Assembly: GCA_039566865.1 (NCBI GenBank)
Contig: CM076955.1
Span: 126,501 to 190,500 of the forward strand
Direction of reading: 5' to 3'
Source of the DNA: Aurelia coerulea
Lineage: Eukaryota; Cnidaria; Scyphozoa; Semaeostomeae; Ulmaridae
Length of the DNA: 64,000 bases
The position numbers and the translations under genes were made by a program. Below, piece after piece: positions 32,050 through 45,600 of the stretch. The notes beneath the pieces were generated by a model that had not been told where the DNA came from, did no database searches, and saw only the letters and a list, made by a program, of their open reading frames with translations. How positions within the stretch are numbered: the first letter of the stretch is position 1; each line of letters opens with the position of its first letter.

Positions 32050-33516
32050 ACATGAATTGAGAATGGACGGACGGCGGTCTGCCGCCCGGTTTTCAGAAAG
32101 CTACCTTCTTCTAATTACCGAAACTTGCTTTTGATACCCACTTTTATGATGAATTTTGACGGAAAACTGCCCATTTTAACCATTTTTTGCGAATTTCAGA
32201 AAAACCCCACCCATGTTTATGTAAAATCTGCCGATAAAGGACCCTTGTTTAGAGAATTTTGGGCCCAAAAACCCACCCATATGGGCGGCACATACCCGTA
32301 CCATAAATATGCTATGTACCCCCACCTCAGGTGGTATTATAGATTTACGAGTCTCATTTCGTTTTAAAATGCCATTGATTTTTCTGCGTAGAAGAAAGAA
32401 ACTCTAAGAGAAGACAGCAGCATAAAATTTTGTGTAGTTGCAAGAAAGTACAAGCTTCTTTGACCTTTGACATAAATTGAAAAAGAACAGTAAATTCTTC
32501 CATTTAAATTTACACATATTTGATGTCGTTTATTCATCGTGTTGTGCTACTTTTACTAACGAATCATTTCTTTAGATATACATGAACAACTGCTAAGCTC
32601 CCAGGGCAAATGATATTGCTCTTTCAACGAAATATTGACATTTATCAGTTATACAGTAGTATGCTTTTATGTCGGGAAAAAAGATACATTGCAAAGAATT
32701 TTGCATTTGCAAGAACTCTGCTGAAAAATGAAAGTTTTTCAATGATTTCCTCGAGGTAATAAATCTCTAGTTAAAATAGGCCTTAACGAACTGGTTCAAT
32801 CTTTTCTGACATAAGCAGGCAAAAGCGTATGGGAGGAAAACATTTAGGGGTGCTGCCCAACACAAAGTACATTGTTTGGCATAATTTTTGCCCGCCTAAG
32901 GGCATTTTTTTTTCCCGATTGGGGCTCATTTTCGATAATTTTACTAAAGTTGGGGGGCTACCACCCCCCGGGCCCCCGCCTCGTATGTAATCAGGTTTTC
33001 CCGCTTTCCCTCCATCATGATACCAAGAAGGAATGAATTTTGTCTCCTATTTGCAATTTACACAGCGATAAAGAGATACTTTTGAATCCAATTGTAGAAT
33101 CTTATTGAAAGAGACACATTATTTCATTCCCAATTTATTTCATTATAACTTCATTCCCAGTTCACTCCTAACTGTCCTCACTACCTTCAAGATGACAGCA
33201 TGTCTCTTCTACGAGAACCAAGATGTTATGGTACCCAGTCTTAAAAAATGGTCCTTTGAGAATACTGATGCTGTCCTGAAGATGTCAAGGCGAGAAGCTG
33301 AGGTTGTTTGCGGCCAATGGATCTTAAACGGCATCAAGTAAGAACTTCTTCAATGCAAGATGCATCTAGCTTGAAATATTAACTTGTTCTTTATAAGATC
33401 TGACGTGAATCTGGCAAGCACATGTGCTGCCATCCATTCTTTCAATGCCACCATTGCTTTGAGTAGTAACCTTGGTAATGCAGGCGCACGTCAATTTCAT
33501 CGATTAAAAACAGATG
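31791..33516. other. ACTR8-MED7 intergenic region
   Basis: About 1.7 kb between the MED7 stop and the ACTR8 start. It contains the G34 tract and a CCCCCCGGGCCCCC block near 32964. A TTTATT at about 33126 would read AATAAA on the minus strand and could be the MED7 poly(A) signal. Confidence 0.5.
32015..32048. repeat. Homopolymer G tract, 34 nt
   Basis: An uninterrupted run of 34 G, about 225 bp upstream of the ACTR8 start codon. Confidence 0.95.
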
Positions 33517-33612
33517 TTATCGCAAATTGTCAACAATTTCACACATAAGTCTGTTATCTGTAACGTTTTCATTTCTTTCTTGCTTCTTTATGTCCAATGG
33601 TTTTTGAGGATC
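33517..33612 (-). CDS. MED7: MED7 exon 7 (stop)
   Basis: [20 protein letters not shown] then [11 protein letters not shown] and TAA. The LMCEIVD block matches the conserved MED7 C-terminus. Acceptor AAACAG. Confidence 0.93.
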   Translation of the reverse strand, partial: DPQKPLDIKKQERNENVTDNRLMCEIVDNLR

Positions 33613-36600
33613 CTGTTTGGGTATAAAATAAAGAGCATTTGAGAAAAATAGTTGACAGCAAAGGTTTCAGAAAATCTGTTGTAGAAACAATTATGAAGCA
33701 CTTTAAAATCATAACATTTACTAAAGAAGTCATGGCTTAAATTGAAAAGTACTGGGAACCAAACCATCCTGCAACTCTCTCACTCTCTCAATGACCGAAT
33801 TAGTTACGGTCTCTGGATAGTTGTTTTGGTGGAAGAAAGAGGCCATTTGCCTTTGATTTGGTGGCATGGAAATCTTCTTCATGAGTACAAATGCGACGGA
33901 GACGGCGTAGCCGAGAATAAGGGATTGAATCTTTGCATGTTTTGGGTTTGTAGAACCATAATGGAGGCAGCTGCGTGCATCAGTTTCTTTGTATAAATTA
34001 TGGTTGAAATTGTGAGCAAGATGTCCAGGAAAGGCAGGCTTCCTTCAGTGATATTGTGGGTAAACTGTAGAGCTGGGTGGAAATTGTTGGTGTAATTGAA
34101 GAATTCTTGCAGTGACTCGAGTGGAAGAGAAGTGACAGCGATGATGTCATCCATGTATCTTTTGATGAGGCAAGGAAATGGTCCACGGCATGAAATCATG
34201 ATTAGAAGTTCTTGATATCCCACAAAAAAGGCATTCATAGCTGAGATCAAGTTTGCTATCCATTGCACCTCCGAATGTTTATAGATAGAAGCCACCATTG
34301 AAGGACAATGTATTTGTTGTAAGAACAAGTTCAGCGAGGCGAAGAAGAGTGCACATTGGCGGATACTGTTTAGGACGTTGTTCCATAAAGAACTATCAAA
34401 CCATCTGCATGTGGAATATATGTGTAAAATTACTTGACATCCATAGTGAACGGAACCAGTTTGGGCCATTGAATTTGAATCCTTTAAATAAGAGTAAGGC
34501 ATGTGATGTGTCCTTGACATAGGTTGGCAATTGCTGGTTGATTGGTGTAAAAATGCTATCAAGGTAGGAGACGATTTGTGACGTAGGCAGGAGATAGCTA
34601 ATACAATTGGGCGACCAGGGTTATCAAGTTCATGGATCTTCGGGAGCATGTAAAATGCTGATGTTCGAGGAAGTTGGAGGTAGAGCTTGTCTGCATCTGT
34701 GGGTAAGTTTTGAAGGTGCATTTTCTCTTTGATTATGCTGATGATTGTATTGTTGAATAATGATAATAATGATAATGATAATAATGATAATAATGATAAT
34801 AATGATAATAATGATAATAGAAAATACCTGCATCTCAAGATCGGAGCTTTGTTGCTGAAGTGGATGTTGTTTGACGGGAGATGTATTCGTAAGGTTTGAT
34901 TGACAGTTACGCAGAACAGCTTTGGCTTTTTCGATGTGTCTGAAATATTGCAAATAAACATGAATTATTCTGAATGTAAACATTGCAAATACACCGAAAG
35001 AGCTCTAAAAAGTTCCTACTTTTAAAAATTTGAATGAATTGGAATCTGCTTGATAGCCAAGAAATTGAAGTATTTTTGTAATTTTCTCGCATTTTTTTAA
35101 CACTGTAAATACAGGTAAATTTGATTTCACGAAAATTTCATAATTGCGAAATGCCTGAAAAAGGCCAAAAAGCATTTGATCAAATCCTCCTCGCACAGAA
35201 CAATAAAGAACATTTATTGTTATTGGATTGCAATCTTCAATATCTATTTGCAAATCTTTTTCCCATAACTCCTGCAAGAGGCAAGATGCCGTTGCGTATT
35301 GCTCCTACAAATGATTGCTGAGCCATTAAACATAGGGCTCAAATCTTTCAGATCAAAATCAGATCAAAAAGATTTGATCAAGTGTTTTAGGTCCATTTTG
35401 AGGCATTTCGCAAACAAAAAATTTTCACACAGTTCAACTTACCTATACTTCCAGTGCTCATAAAACAGAAGAAAATTACATGGAGCTATGACATTCAGGA
35501 GACCAAATTTGACCGATCACCGAAACCAGCGGTCGGCCATTTTGTCTTACTAATTTGCAGCGATAAATAGCTTCATGGATTGAAGATGAAGCAGCAGCCT
35601 CCATTGTCATAGCTCTCATGAAAATTCTGATAATCCTCGGAGAACTCCAATATTTCTGACCTCACAGAAACTATTTCTTACCTCACGTGAAGATACTTAT
35701 CACTGCAAAATAGTAAGGCAAAATGGCCGACCGTTGGTTTCAGTCATCAGGCAAATTTGGTCTTCTGAAGGTCATAGCTCCATCATTTTTCAACAGATTT
35801 TTACGGGGATGGTAGCAAACTTTAATTGAATATCTGAAGAGCAACATCATGCAAAAGTTTGACGAGAATCTTTTGCCGTTTTGTCGCAATCTTCAAGCAA
35901 ACGGGGCACAATTTTTTTGGGACACCCTGTATGAAATGAAAACTTTTCGTGCATTGTATTGATTTTCCGTTTTAATTAATATCATTTCCTTTACTTGTAG
36001 TTTAGTTATTTATCAGTATAGTTAATTATAATAATATAGCCACTTCTATAGCGCCATATATCCCCAGGGCTCATAGGCGCTTAATGTTATGAAATTTTCT
36101 GTGGCGGAATTTAAAATATATGAAACTGAAACTGTCAATCTTGTGTTGAAAAGATCAGCCATTTGTGAAATCTTTTGAAAATATTTCAGTTCATGCGATA
36201 CTTACGATTAGAAATAAGATATCATTAACCATATACCCTTTACTTCGCAAATAAAGCAACTGAAATTACAAAAAAATATTACCTGCTAAGTTTTTCTGCT
36301 GTATCGAGTCTTTGGGTTTTCTGCCTTCGAAGCATAACTCTCAATGTTTCTCTTGCCTGATTGATAAAGAAGATTTATGTATGTTAAGGAATTTTGCGGG
36401 AACTCCTTTTTATGTGCTTTGCTGGATATGCACTATATATTATCTGATCTTAATCTTCAATAACTAAACATGTTTTTTCAATGAGAACGTATTTATATTA
36501 CTTGCATTTCTAAGTTACAAAACATGGCTGACAAAATTGAGAACCAAAACAAAAGATATAAAAACTTTGATATGTACCAGCATTTCTATGTGTACCAGTC

Positions 36601-39600
36601 TCTAATACTGTACATCGACACTAATTCTATAAGATAGGAGAATATACTGCACCCATACATATTCAAAACTTGGATAAAACGACCACTTGACAGGAAATTT
36701 GGCATAATTACGTTTGCATTGTCAGTTAATACGAATGATGTTTCTTGGCTAGTTCTTAGGCTCTTTCTACTTCCTATGACGCACTACAGCTATGAAAAAT
36801 AAACATCCAAATGATGTTTCTTGGCTAGTTCCTAGGCTCTTTCTACTTCCGGTGACACACTCCAGCTATGAAAAATAAACATACGAAGGATGTTTCTTGG
36901 CTAGTTCTTAGGCTCTTTCTACTTCCGGTGACACACTCCAGCTATGAAAAATAAACATACGAATGATGTTTCTTGGCTAGTTCTTAGGCTCTTTCTACTT
37001 CCGGTGACACACTCCAGCTATGAAAAATAAACATACGAATGATGTTTCTTGGCTAGTTCCTAGGCTCTTTCTACTTCCGGTGACACACTCCAGCTATGAA
37101 AAATAAACATACGAATGATGTTTCTTGGCTAGTTCTTAGGCTCTTTCTACTTCCGGTGACACACTACAGCTATGAAAAATAAACATACGAATGATGTTTC
37201 TTGGCTAGTTCTTAGGCTCTTTCTACTTCCGGTGACACACTACAGCTATGAAAAATAAACATACGAAGGATGTTTCTTGGCTAGTTCTTAGGCTCTTTCT
37301 ACTTCCGGTGACACACTCCAGCTATGAAAAATAAACATACGAAGGATGTTTCTTGGCTAGTTCTTAGGCTCTTTCTACTTCCGGTGACACACTCCAGCTA
37401 TGAAAAATAAACATACGAAGGATGTTTCTTGGCTAGTTCTTAGGCTCTTTCTACTTCCGGTGACACACTCCAGCTATGAAAAATAAACATACGAAGGATG
37501 TTTCTTGGCTAGTTCTTAGGCTCTTTCTACTTCCGGTGACACACTCCAGCTATGAAAAATAAACATACGAAGGATGTTTCTTGGCTAGTTCTTAGGCTCT
37601 TTCTACTTCCGGTGACACACTCCAGCTATGAAAAATAAACATACGAATGATGTTTCTTGGCTAGTTCTTAGGCTCTTTCTACTTCCGGTGACACACTCCA
37701 GCTATGAAAAATAAACATACGAATGATGTTTCTTGGCTAGTTCTTAGGCTCTTTCTACTTCCGGTGACACACTCCAGCTATGAAAAATAAACATACGAAG
37801 GATGTTTCTTGGCTAGTTCTTAGGCTCTTTCTACTTCCGGTGACACACTCCAGCTATGAAAAATAAACATACGAATGATGTTTCTTGGCTAGTTCTTAGG
37901 CTCTTTCTACTTCCGGTGACACACTCCAGCTATGAAAAATAAACATACGAATGATGTTTCTTGGCTAGTTCTTAGGCTCTTTCTACTTCCGGTGACACAC
38001 TACAGCTATGAAAAATAAACATACGAAGGATGTTTCTTGGCTAGTTCTTAGGCTCTTTCTACTTCCGGTGACACACTACAGCTATGAAAAATAAACATAC
38101 GAAGGATGTTTCTTGGCTAGTTCTTAGGCTCTTTCTACTTCCGGTGACACACTCCAGCTATGAAAAATAAACATACGAATGATGTTTCTTGGCTAGTTCT
38201 TAGGCTCTTTCTACTTCCGGTGACACACTCCAGCTATGAAAAATAAACATACGAAGGATGTTTCTTGGCTAGTTCTTAGGCTCTTTCTACTTCCGGTGAC
38301 ACACTCCAGCTATGAAAAATAAACATACGAATGATGTTTCTTGGCTAGTTCTTAGGCTCTTTCTACTTCCGGTGACACACTCCAGCTATGAAAAATAAAC
38401 ATACGAAGGATGTTTCTTGGCTAGTTCTTAGGCTCTTTCTACTTCCGGTGACACACTCCAGCTATGAAAAATAAACATACGAAGGATGTTTCTTGGCTAG
38501 TTCTTAGGCTCTTTCTACTTCCGGTGACACACTACAGCTATGAAAAATAAACATACGAATGATGTTTCTTGGCTAGTTCTTAGGCTCTTTCTACTTCCGG
38601 TGACACACTCCAGCTATGAAAAATAAACATACGAATGATGTTTCTTGGCTAGTTCTTAGGCTCTTTCTACTTCCGGTGACACACTCCAGCTATGAAAAAT
38701 AAACATACGAATGATGTTTCTTGGCTAGTTCTTAGGCTCTTTCTACTTCCGGTGACACACTACAGCTATGAAAAATAAACATACGAATGATGTTTCTTGG
38801 CTAGTTCTTAGGCTCTTTCTACTTCCGGTGACACACTCCAGCTATGAAAAATAAACATACGAATGATGTTTCTTGGCTAGTTCCTAGGCTCTTTCTACTT
38901 CCGGTGACACACTACAGCTATGAAAAATAAACATACGAATGATGTTTCTTGGCTAGTTCTTAGGCTCTTTCTACTTCCGGTGACACACTACAGCTATGAA
39001 AAATAAACATACGAATGATGTTTCTTGGCTAGTTCTTAGGCTCTTTCTACTTCCGGTGACACACTACAGCTATGAAAAATAAACATACGAATGATGTTTC
39101 TTGGCTAGTTCTTAGGCTCTTTCTACTTCCGGTGACACACTCCAGCTATGAAAAATAAACATACGAAGGATGTTTCTTGGCTAGTTCTTAGGCTCTTTCT
39201 ACTTCCGGTGACACACTACAGCTATGAAAAATAAACATACGAATGATGTTTCTTGGCTAGTTCTTAGGCTCTTTCTACTTCCGGTGACACACTCCAGCTA
39301 TGAAAAATAAACATACGAATGATGTTTCTTGGCTAGTTCTTAGGCTCTTTCTACTTCCGGTGACACACTCCAGCTATGAAAAATAAACATACGAATGATG
39401 TTTCTTGGCTAGTTCTTAGGCTCTTTCTACTTCCGGTGACACACTCCAGCTATGAAAAATAAACATACGAATGATGTTTCTTGGCTAGTTCCTAGGCTCT
39501 TTCTACTTCCGGTGACACACTCCAGCTATGAAAAATAAACATACGAATGATGTTTCTTGGCTAGTTCTTAGGCTCTTTCTACTTCCGGTGACACACTCCA

Positions 39601-42600
39601 GCTATGAAAAATAAACATACGAATGATGTTTCTTGGCTAGTTCTTAGGCTCTTTCTACTTCCGGTGACACACTCCAGCTATGAAAAATAAACATACGAAG
39701 GATGTTTCTTGGCTAGTTCTTAGGCTCTTTCTACTTCCGGTGACACACTCCAGCTATGAAAAATAAACATACGAAGGATGTTTCTTGGCTAGTTCTTAGG
39801 CTCTTTCTACTTCCGGTGACACACTCCAGCTATGAAAAATAAACATACGAATGATGTTTCTTGGCTAGTTCTTAGGCTCTTTCTACTTCCGGTGACACAC
39901 TCCAGCTATGAAAAATAAACATACGAAGGATGTTTCTTGGCTAGTTCTTAGGCTCTTTCTACTTCCGGTGACACACTCCAGCTATGAAAAATAAACATAC
40001 GAAGGATGTTTCTTGGCTAGTTCTTAGGCTCTTTCTACTTCCGGTGACACACTACAGCTATGAAAAATAAACATACGAATGATGTTTCTTGGCTAGTTCT
40101 TAGGCTCTTTCTACTTCCGGTGACACACTCCAGCTATGAAAAATAAACATACGAATGATGTTTCTTGGCTAGTTCTTAGGCTCTTTCTACTTCCGGTGAC
40201 ACACTCCAGCTATGAAAAATAAACATACGAATGATGTTTCTTGGCTAGTTCTTAGGCTCTTTCTACTTCCGGTGACACACTCCAGCTATGAAAAATAAAC
40301 ATACGAAGGATGTTTCTTGGCTAGTTCTTAGGCTCTTTCTACTTCCGGTGACACACTCCAGCTATGAAAAATAAACATACGAATGATGTTTCTTGGCTAG
40401 TTCTTAGGCTCTTTCTACTTCCGGTGACACACTCCAGCTATGAAAAATAAACATACGAAGGATGTTTCTTGGCTAGTTCTTAGGCTCTTTCTACTTCCGG
40501 TGACACACTCCAGCTATGAAAAATAAACATACGAATGATGTTTCTTGGCTAGTTCTTAGGCTCTTTCTACTTCCGGTGACACACTACAGCTATGAAAAAT
40601 AAACATACGAAGGATGTTTCTTGGCTAGTTCTTAGGCTCTTTCTACTTCCGGTGACACACTCCAGCTATGAAAAATAAACATACGAATGATGTTTCTTGG
40701 CTAGTTCTTAGGCTCTTTCTACTTCCGGTGACACACTACAGCTATGAAAAATAAACATACGAATGATGTTTCTTGGCTAGTTCTTAGGCTCTTTCTACTT
40801 CCGGTGACACACTCCAGCTATGAAAAATAAACATACGAATGATGTTTCTTGGCTAGTTCTTAGGCTCTTTCTACTTCCGGTGACACACTCCAGCTATGAA
40901 AAATAAACATACGAATGATGTTTCTTGGCTAGTTCTTAGACTCTTTCTACTTCCGGTGACACACTCCAGCTATGAAAAATAAACATACGAATGATGTTTC
41001 TTGGCTAGTTCCTAGGCTCTTTCTACTTCCGGTGACACACTCCAGCTATGAAAAATAAACATACGAATGATGTTTCTTGGCTAGTTCTTAGGCTCTTTCT
41101 ACTTCCGGTGACACACTCCAGCTATGAAAAATAAACATACGAAGGATGTTTCTTGGCTAGTTCTTAGGCTCTTTCTACTTCCGGTGACACACTACAGCTA
41201 TGAAAAATAAACATACGAATGATGTTTCTTGGCTAGTTCTTAGGCTCTTTCTACTTCCGGTGACACACTCCAGCTATGAAAAATAAACATACGAATGATG
41301 TTTCTTGGCTAGTTCTTAGGCTCTTTCTACTTCCGGTGACACACTCCAGCTATGAAAAATAAACATACGAATGATGTTTCTTGGCTAGTTCTTAGGCTCT
41401 TTCTACTTCCGGTGACACACTCCAGCTATGAAAAATAAACATACGAATGATGTTTCTTGGCTAGTTCTTAGGCTCTTTCTACTTCCGGTGACACACTCCA
41501 GCTATGAAAAATAAACATACGAATGATGTTTCTTGGCTAGTTCTTAGGCTCTTTCTACTTCCGGTGACACACTCCAGCTATGAAAAATAAACATACGAAG
41601 GATGTTTCTTGGCTAGTTCTTAGGCTCTTTCTACTTCCGGTGACACACTCCAGCTATGAAAAATAAACATACGAATGATGTTTCTTGGCTAGTTCTTAGG
41701 CTCTTTCTACTTCCGGTGACACACTCCAGCTATGAAAAATAAACATACGAATGATGTTTCTTGGCTAGTTCTTAGGCTCTTTCTACTTCCGGTGACACAC
41801 TACAGCTATGAAAAATAAACATACGAAGGATGTTTCTTGGCTAGTTCTTAGGCTCTTTCTACTTCCGGTGACACACTCCAGCTATGAAAAATAAACATAC
41901 GAAGGATGTTTCTTGGCTAGTTCTTAGGCTCTTTCTACTTCCGGTGACACACTCCAGCTATGAAAAATAAACATACGAATGATGTTTCTTGGCTAGTTCT
42001 TAGGCTCTTTCTACTTCCGGTGACACACTCCAGCTATGAAAAATAAACATACGAATGATGTTTCTTGGCTAGTTCTTAGGCTCTTTCTACTTCCGGTGAC
42101 ACACTCCAGCTATGAAAAATAAACATACGAATGATGTTTCTTGGCTAGTTCTTAGGCTCTTTCTACTTCCGGTGACACACTCCAGCTATGAAAAATAAAC
42201 ATACGAATGATGTTTCTTGGCTAGTTCTTAGACTCTTTCTACTTCCGGTGACACACTCCAGCTATGAAAAATAAACATACGAATGATGTTTCTTGGCTAG
42301 TTCTTAGGCTCTTTCTACTTCCGGTGACACACTCCAGCTATGAAAAATAAACATACGAATGATGTTTCTTGGCTAGTTCTTAGGCTCTTTCTACTTCCGG
42401 TGACACACTCCAGCTATGAAAAATAAACATACGAATGATGTTTCTTGGCTAGTTCTTAGGCTCTTTCTACTTCCGGTGACACATTCCAGCTATGAAAAAT
42501 AAACATACGAAGGATGTTTCTTGGCTAGTTCTTAGGCTCTTTCTACTTCCGGTGACACACTCCAGCTATGAAAAATAAACATACGAATGATGTTTCTTGG

Positions 42601-45600
42601 CTAGTTCTTAGGCTCTTTCTACTTCCGGTGACACACTCCAGCTATGAAAAATAAACATACGAAGGATGTTTCTTGGCTAGTTCTTAGGCTCTTTCTACTT
42701 CCGGTGACACACTCCAGCTATGAAAAATAAACATACGAATGATGTTTCTTGGCTAGTTCTTAGGCTCTTTCTACTTCCGGTGACACACTCCAGCTATGAA
42801 AAATAAACATACGAATGATGTTTCTTGGCTAGTTCTTAGGCTCTTTCTACTTCCGGTGACACACTCCAGCTATGAAAAATAAACATACGAAGGATGTTTC
42901 TTGGCTAGTTCTTAGGCTCTTTCTACTTCCGGTGACACACTACAGCTATGAAAAATAAACATACGAATGATGTTTCTTGGCTAGTTCTTAGGCTCTTTCT
43001 ACTTCCGGTGACACACTCCAGCTATGAAAAATAAACATACGAATGATGTTTCTTGGCTAGTTCTTAGGCTCTTTCTACTTCCGGTGACACACTCCAGCTA
43101 TGAAAAATAAACATACGAAGGATGTTTCTTGGCTAGTTCTTAGGCTCTTTCTACTTCCGGTGACACACTCCAGCTATGAAAAATAAACATACGAAGGATG
43201 TTTCTTGGCTAGTTCTTAGGCTCTTTCTACTTCCGGTGACACACTACAGCTATGAAAAATAAACATACGAAGGATGTTTCTTGGCTAGTTCTTAGGCTCT
43301 TTCTACTTCCGGTGACACACTCCAGCTATGAAAAATAAACATACGAATGATGTTTCTTGGCTAGTTCTTAGGCTCTTTCTACTTCCGGTGACACACTACA
43401 GCTATGAAAAATAAACATACGAAGGATGTTTCTTGGCTAGTTCTTAGGCTCTTTCTACTTCCGGTGACACACTACAGCTATGAAAAATAAACATACGAAT
43501 GATGTTTCTTGGCTAGTTCTTAGGCTCTTTCTACTTCCGGTGACACACTACAGCTATGAAAAATAAACATACGAATGATGTTTCTTGGCTAGTTCTTAGG
43601 CTCTTTCTACTTCCGGTGACACACTCCAGCTATGAAAAATAAACATACGAATGATGTTTCTTGGCTAGTTCTTAGGCTCTTTCTACTTCCGGTGACACAC
43701 TACAGCTATGAAAAATAAACATACGAATGATGTTTCTTGGCTAGTTCTTAGGCTCTTTCTACTTCCGGTGACACACTCCAGCTATGAAAAATAAACATAC
43801 GAAGGATGTTTCTTGGCTAGTTCTTAGGCTCTTTCTACTTCCGGTGACACACTCCAGCTATGAAAAATAAACATACGAAGGATGTTTCTTGGCTAGTTCT
43901 TAGGCTCTTTCTACTTCCGGTGACACACTACAGCTATGAAAAATAAACATACGAATGATGTTTCTTGGCTAGTTCTTAGGCTCTTTCTACTTCCGGTGAC
44001 ACACTCCAGCTATGAAAAATAAACATACGAAGGATGTTTCTTGGCTAGTTCTTAGGCTCTTTCTACTTCCGGTGACACACTACAGCTATGAAAAATAAAC
44101 ATACGAATGATGTTTCTTGGCTAGTTCTTAGGCTCTTTCTACTTCCTATGACGCACTACAGCTATGAAAAATAAACATCCAAATGATCTTGAAAGTTAAC
44201 TCCAGCAAAAGATAGGCGAAAGTATCTGTATTTTTTATTTTGACAGAGTCCACTATGAAAACAAAAAGTTAAATATAAACAGTAATTACAACAACAACCT
44301 GGTGAGGCCTAAATTCATTGATGAGATGATGCAAATTGATAAACAAAACATTTATGTCATCTAGTTTCATTTCTCTCTACAAAAAAACAAATGAAAAGAA
44401 TTACGGTTTGTCAAATAAGAATCATTAGCATCAACAGTGAATGAAGTCTGTACATTGATTTGGCCATGAATCTAACTAAGGCCATACAAAATAAATTAAT
44501 TGATTCTCATCACAAAGTTTTGGAAACTTTCCCGAGGCAGGAGGTTTATGATTTATATTTCATCTATAAAATTTGCAAGTAAATCTTGCAAAACTAGTGA
44601 GGGAGGAATATTATTTTCATGGCTTCTTGGCCAAAACAGAAGGTTTGTAGGAGCTCTTTTCCAAGTCATCACTTTTAAGACATTGTACTGGGTGTGCCAA
44701 AATAAACTATGCACTTTTGGCAGGCCACGATGAATCGTACACTGGACCGATTTTGAAGATTTATGACTTAATCTTTAGCAGAAGGCCTGAATTATATTCC
44801 GGGATATTTTGCAAATTTTGTCGTTTTCAGTTTTCAGAGCTAAAATCGAGTTTCTTAGAATTTTCTTTTTCAAAAACACTGAAAGCAATAAAAAAACGTC
44901 GATCAAGTTTCCTAAAGAATCGATATGAAGGGACAAAGAGAAAACTTTTTCATGGTGACTTGGGATTTAGAAATCGATTAATTGTAATCTGCTGCATGAG
45001 AGTTTGCACTATCTTAGAAGAAATGTAACATTACTTTCAAGGATATAAATAGATGTCTTTTCTTTTGTAATTTCATTGAATTTATGCTTTGGGACAGGTT
45101 GCGTTCCTGTGTCAAGGGGGTTAAAAAGACAAATAGGGAAGCGTCATGAAGTCAGCAAGCATGGAATGTTGTTGAATGTTTTATTTTGTGATGGCTTGAG
45201 GTGGCACTTTATTGTAACTACTGCAGAAGTTTGCAACAGGCCAGGCATTGAAATAACACTCGTGAAGAAGTTTACAATAATCAATTTCTAAATCCCCAAA
45301 TCATCCAGAAAATGTTCTCTTGACCATTAATGTTGAGTGTTTAGAAGATTTGATCGTTTTTTGATCGTTTTCAGTGTTTTCCAAAACAAACTTTTTTAAG
45401 AAACTCGCTTCCAGCTCTAAAAACTTAAAACAGAAATTTTCAAGAAATCCTGGAATCAAATTCAGGCTTTCTGCTAAAGATTAAGTCATAAATCTTCAAA
45501 ATCGGTTCATGGTATGATTCATTGCGGCATGCCAAAAGTGCATAGTTTATTTTGGTGCACCCGGTAAAAAAAATTAGATACAATAACCCTATGTGTTTTG

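Noticed and set aside
33105..33341. Plus-strand frame ending in a GTAAGA donor-like site
   Set aside because: It lies opposite the MED7 3' end. No family is recognised and no partner exon is found.
34630..34983. Minus-strand protein with a long isoleucine run
   Set aside because: It is MED7 exon 6 read through its donor into the TAATGA microsatellite.
28057..35931. One large 7.9-kb element bounded by CAGGGTGTCCC ends
   Set aside because: The interval contains ACTR8 exons 1-3 and MED7 exons 6-7. The left end pairs better with 29155.
36735..44182. CRISPR-like array
   Set aside because: Units are contiguous 76-bp repeats with no unique spacers, in an animal intron.
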